From Beijerinckiaceae bacterium (lineage in GTDB: Bacteria > Pseudomonadota > Alphaproteobacteria > Rhizobiales > Beijerinckiaceae), in assembly GCA_947455285.1 (NCBI GenBank), contig CANGOK010000115.1:1-9646 (forward strand): a stretch of 9,646 bases of DNA. The letters run 5' to 3'. Under the pieces are notes generated by a model, which was not told the DNA's origin, made no database searches, and worked only from the letters and a program-made list of their open reading frames with translations. Shown here piece by piece: positions 7,338-9,646 of the stretch. The position numbers and the translations under genes were made by a program. Numbering within the stretch: the stretch's first letter is position 1; each line of letters starts with the position of its first letter.

Positions 7338-7359
7338 TTCGAAGGCGTTAGCCTTCGAA
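7338..7359. repeat. Perfect 9-bp hairpin downstream of purH
   Basis: TTCGAAGGC (7338-7346), loop GTTA, then GCCTTCGAA (7351-7359) forms a 9-base-pair stem with a tetraloop, 45 bases after the purH stop. No T-run follows on the plus strand (next bases GCGGCCCAG), so it is not a canonical intrinsic terminator. On the minus strand the stem is followed by TATGCC, also without a T-run. It may be a processing or mRNA-stabilising hairpin, a Rho-related element, or a copy of a dispersed palindromic repeat. It lies in the 167-base gap between purH and the YbjQ-like gene, in which I see nothing else firm. Confidence 0.5.
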
Positions 7360-7460
7360 GCGGCCCAGCTTGTCCACGATCAGGCCGAAGCTTGGCCATG
7401 ATGCCGCGCGACAAGTGAACACGGCGGATGAACCGCCAGAGCGAACAGGATTTGAAATCG

Positions 7461-7748
7461 ATGCAGATCAGCTTCACCAACGAAGTCGAAAGCGGACGCG
7501 TTCTTTATCCGCTTGGCCGCGTGCAGGCCTCAGCCTCATGGCACGGAGCCGCGCTCGCCGCCGACGGCGAGGAATATCGCAAGGCCGCGCTTGCCGCCCT
7601 GATCGAAAAGGCGCGAGAATTCGACGCGGACGCCATCATCGGCGTGGACTATGGCTTTGACGAAGTGAAGCTCGCTGATCTCTGCGCCGTCGAACTGCGC
7701 CGCGTGTCGGCGACCGGCATCGCGGTCAAGCTGGCGAAGGCCGCCTGA
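7461..7748 (+). CDS. YbjQ-like (DUF74) small protein, heavy-metal-binding-domain family
   Basis: A protein of 95 residues from the ATG at 7461, or 106 from an in-frame ATG at 7428. I prefer 7461: AGGA lies ten bases upstream, the earlier ATG has no visible ribosome site, and the recognisable sequence begins right after it. The C-terminal part resembles YbjQ/DUF74: a helix ending KAREFDADAIIGVDYGFDEV, then a final strand VSATGIAVKLAKA. Databases often label this fold 'putative heavy-metal-binding', but I see no cysteine or histidine cluster here (one Cys, one His), so metal binding should not be assumed. The segment SGRVLYPLGRVQASASWH replaces the usual YbjQ N-terminal region. The molecular role is unknown. 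The gene ends two bases before the stop of the convergent MOSC gene. Confidence 0.72.
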   Translation: MQISFTNEVESGRVLYPLGRVQASASWHGAALAADGEEYRKAALAALIEKAREFDADAIIGVDYGFDEVKLADLCAVELRRVSATGIAVKLAKAA

Positions 7749-7750
7749 CC

Positions 7751-8305
7751 CTAGACCTTCTCAAGCGGACGGTGAGGCTCGGGCGGCAGTTCAATATCGA
7801 TCCTGTCGCCCGGCGCAATATCGCCGCCCGCAAGCACAATGCCCATGACGCCAGATTTCATCCGCACATGGCCATCGCTGCGATCGATGAGCTGCGTCAT
7901 CAACCCCTGCTGAAATCCGTCGATCTGTGAGCAGGGATTGCGCAAGCCCGTGATCTCGATCAGCGCAGGACCAATGCGCAGCCGCGCGCCGGTTGGCAGA
8001 TCGAGCAGGGCGATACCTTTTGTGGTGACATTTTCCCCGAGTTCGCCCGGCTTCACGTCAAAGCCCGCCTGCGCCAGATCATCAAACAATTCGGCATGGA
8101 TGAGATGCACCTGCCGCAGGTTGGGCGCATGCGGGTTTTTGCGCACGTGATAGCGATGCTTCACAGTGACGCCCATATGCGCGTCGCCTTCGACGCCCAG
8201 CCCTTCGAGAAGGCGGATCGACATTTCATTTGGCTTGCTGAAGGAATGGCCGCGCGCGCGGCTCACGGCGACGACGCTTGCGGTCTTTGCATCTGCGCTC
8301 ATCAT
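7751..8305 (-). CDS. MOSC domain-containing protein
   Basis: A 184-residue stand-alone MOSC (MOCO sulfurase C-terminal) domain protein, related to the C-terminal domain of molybdenum-cofactor sulfurase and to YiiM/YuaD-type proteins. Visible family features are GVEGDAH at 37-43, RQVHLI at 64-69, GELGENVTT at 87-95, the conserved cysteine in LRNPC (Cys125), and a glycine-rich end GIVLAGGDIAPGDRI at 155-169. MOSC proteins are thought to bind sulfur or molybdenum cofactor through that cysteine; the substrate of this one is unknown. The start ATG shares one base with the prfA stop (TAATG), and a second ATG follows at once (8302), better spaced from the GAGG within the prfA end. Translational coupling to prfA is therefore likely. 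In many Rhizobiales the gene after prfA is prmC, so this neighbour is unusual. Confidence 0.88.
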   Translation of the reverse strand: MMSADAKTASVVAVSRARGHSFSKPNEMSIRLLEGLGVEGDAHMGVTVKHRYHVRKNPHAPNLRQVHLIHAELFDDLAQAGFDVKPGELGENVTTKGIALLDLPTGARLRIGPALIEITGLRNPCSQIDGFQQGLMTQLIDRSDGHVRMKSGVMGIVLAGGDIAPGDRIDIELPPEPHRPLEKV

Positions 8306-9378
8306 TACGCCTCGCTCGCCGCCAGTTGCGCCGCCTGATGTTCGGTGATCAAGGGGTCGATCACATCATCGAGCGCTTCGCCGGTGATGATCTTGTCGAG
8401 CTTGTAGAGGGTGAGATTGATCCGATGATCGGTCAATCTCCCTTGCGGAAAATTGTAGGTGCGGATGCGTTCGGAGCGATCGCCTGAACCAACCTGCGAC
8501 TTACGATCAGCGGCGCGCTCATTATCGAGCTTCTGGCGCTGCATGTCATAGAGCCGCGCTTTCAGCAGGGCCATGGCGCGCGCGCGGTTCTTGTGCTGCG
8601 AGCGCTCGTCCTGCACGAAGACGATGGTGTTGGTTGGCACATGCGTGATGCGGATCGCCGATTCCGTTTTATTCACGTGCTGGCCGCCGGCGCCCTGCGC
8701 GCGCATAGTGTCGATCTTGAGATCGGCCTCGTTGATATCAATGTCGACGTCCTGCGCTTCAGGCAGAACAGCGACAGTCGCAGCCGAGGTGTGAATGCGC
8801 CCCTGCGTTTCGGTTTCCGGCACGCGCTGCACACGATGCACGCCGGATTCGAATTTCAGCTTTGCGAAGACGCCGCGTCCTGAAACGCTGGCGATGACCT
8901 CCTTGAAGCCGCCAGCGGTTCCCTCGCTTGCAGAAAGCAACTCAACCTTCCAGCCCTTGGACTGCGCATAGCGGTCATACATGCGATAAAGATCGCCTGC
9001 GAAGATCGCCGCTTCATCGCCGCCAGTGCCCGCGCGCAGCTCAAGGATGGCGCCGCCCTCGTCAGCAGCATCTTTCGGCAGGAGGGCGATGCGGATTTGT
9101 TGTTCAAGCTCCTCGATGCGTTGCTTGGCGTCCTGCGTTTCGATCTCCGCGAGTTCGCGCATCTCAGCGTCGAGGGTTGGCTCGGCGAGCATAAGTTCGA
9201 CGTCGGACAGATCGGCCTGCGCCTGACGCCAGGCGCGGATGGCTTCGACGATCTCATTGAGATCGGAAAGTTCACGCGAGAGCGTGGCGAATTCGAGTCC
9301 GTTCACGCCTTCTGCGAGCCGCGCGGATAATTCCTCGTGACGGCGCAGGATGAGATTGAGTTTATCTTCTGGCAGCAT
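8305..9378 (-). CDS. prfA: Peptide chain release factor 1
   Basis: Recognises UAA and UAG in the ribosomal A site and triggers release of the finished peptide. At 357 residues it is close to the usual 360. The N-terminal helical domain (about 1-110) precedes the core. The stop-codon-reading tripeptide is P-E-T at 187-189 within HRVQRVPETETQGRIHTS, the PxT form typical of RF1 rather than the SPF of RF2. The peptidyl-hydrolysis loop GAGGQHVN is at 229-236, with GGQ at 231-233. SQHKNRARA (260-268) and the end domain follow. The ATG at 9378 gives MLPEDKLNLIL, the family N-terminus; the open frame continues upstream, but that part overlaps ptsP and is unconserved. It lies 52 bases downstream of ptsP and overlaps the MOSC gene by one base, forming a probable three-gene transcript. 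Confidence 0.97.
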   Translation of the reverse strand: MLPEDKLNLILRRHEELSARLAEGVNGLEFATLSRELSDLNEIVEAIRAWRQAQADLSDVELMLAEPTLDAEMRELAEIETQDAKQRIEELEQQIRIALLPKDAADEGGAILELRAGTGGDEAAIFAGDLYRMYDRYAQSKGWKVELLSASEGTAGGFKEVIASVSGRGVFAKLKFESGVHRVQRVPETETQGRIHTSAATVAVLPEAQDVDIDINEADLKIDTMRAQGAGGQHVNKTESAIRITHVPTNTIVFVQDERSQHKNRARAMALLKARLYDMQRQKLDNERAADRKSQVGSGDRSERIRTYNFPQGRLTDHRINLTLYKLDKIITGEALDDVIDPLITEHQAAQLAASEA

Positions 9379-9430
9379 GAAAGGCTCGATGGTCGCGGCG
9401 ATGACAGGCAGGGCGATGAAATGGCCGCAA

Positions 9431-9646
9431 CTAAAGCGGCACGCCCTTGGCCTCCGCATAGGCGCGCAGCTCTTCGCGGAAAGAGGCCGCGCCATCATTA
9501 CGCGCAAGCATCTCTTCCATGAGAGCGCGCAGCTCTCCCTCCTGAATAGCAAGCACCATCGCCTTCACAGGTCCGATGGAAGACGGGGTCATAGAAAGGC
9601 CGCGATAGCCGACGCCGATGAGCGCCATGGCCTCAAGCGGATGACC
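9431..9646 (-). CDS. ptsP: Phosphoenolpyruvate-protein phosphotransferase PtsP (Enzyme I-Ntr), 3' end only
   Basis: The last 71 residues of Enzyme I of the nitrogen phosphotransferase system, cut by the right edge of the window; the full protein would be roughly 750 residues. The visible part starts GHPLEAMALIGVGYRGLSM and contains the conserved TPSSIGPVKAM of the PEP-utilising C-terminal domain, ending AYAEAKGVPL with a TAG stop. Full-length PtsP has an N-terminal GAF domain and a phosphorylatable histidine, neither visible here. It passes phosphate from PEP to NPr (PtsO) and on to PtsN, linking nitrogen and carbon status to regulation. It precedes prfA on the same strand with a 52-base gap. 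The call rests on a short but characteristic stretch; a sugar-PTS Enzyme I is less likely given the prfA neighbourhood. Confidence 0.88.
   Translation of the reverse strand, partial: GHPLEAMALIGVGYRGLSMTPSSIGPVKAMVLAIQEGELRALMEEMLARNDGAASFREELRAYAEAKGVPL

Noticed and set aside
9379..9552. N-terminal extension of the prfA frame by 58 residues
   Set aside because: It overlaps the ptsP 3' end in another frame, is rich in Cys and Arg, and is not part of RF1. The family start MLPEDK lies at 9378.
1..9646. Mobile element, prophage, CRISPR, toxin-antitoxin or defence system
   Set aside because: No transposase, integrase, terminal repeats, spacer array, tRNA-adjacent attachment site or paired small toxin/antitoxin genes were seen. 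Codon use is uniform across the window.

Overview
The window looks like ordinary chromosomal DNA from a GC-rich alphaproteobacterium, most likely of the order Hyphomicrobiales (Rhizobiales), perhaps near the Beijerinckiaceae or Methylocystaceae. This rests on GC-rich third codon positions, on protein sequences that read like alphaproteobacterial orthologues (LysC, PrfA, PtsP, a DUF1674 protein), and on the grouping rsmB - heparinase-like gene - purH, which I recall as common in that order. The family assignment is inference.

Layout from left to right. Positions 1-172 hold a possible end of an upstream gene and a good candidate promoter for lysC. lysC (aspartate kinase, +) runs to 1408 and meets a small minus-strand DUF1674/SDHAF4-like gene (1430-1660). 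rsmB (16S rRNA m5C methyltransferase, +, 1879-3234) is followed after 29 bases by a heparinase II/III-like gene (+, 3264-4967), probably in one transcript. A minus-strand gene of unknown function (4980-5408) sits tail to tail with it. It is separated from purH (+, 5701-7293) by a 292-base divergent intergenic region that carries a perfect 15-base inverted repeat. After purH come a perfect hairpin and a small YbjQ/DUF74-like gene (+, to 7748). That gene ends two bases from a minus-strand block read right to left: the 3' end of ptsP (Enzyme I-Ntr, cut by the window edge), prfA (release factor 1) and a MOSC-domain gene whose start overlaps the prfA stop.

The genes do not form one pathway. They are housekeeping functions: amino-acid biosynthesis (lysC), purine biosynthesis (purH), ribosome modification (rsmB), translation termination (prfA), nitrogen-PTS regulation (ptsP) and succinate dehydrogenase assembly (DUF1674). 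Alongside them are an envelope or polysaccharide-related enzyme (heparinase-like) and three proteins of vague or unknown role. No RNA genes, insertion sequences, phage genes, CRISPR arrays or defence islands were seen. I found no convincing undescribed system. The points most worth a second look are the operator-like palindrome at 5463-5477, the unknown repeat-bearing gene it lies next to, and the apparent break-up of the lysC-ptsP-prfA-prmC gene order.
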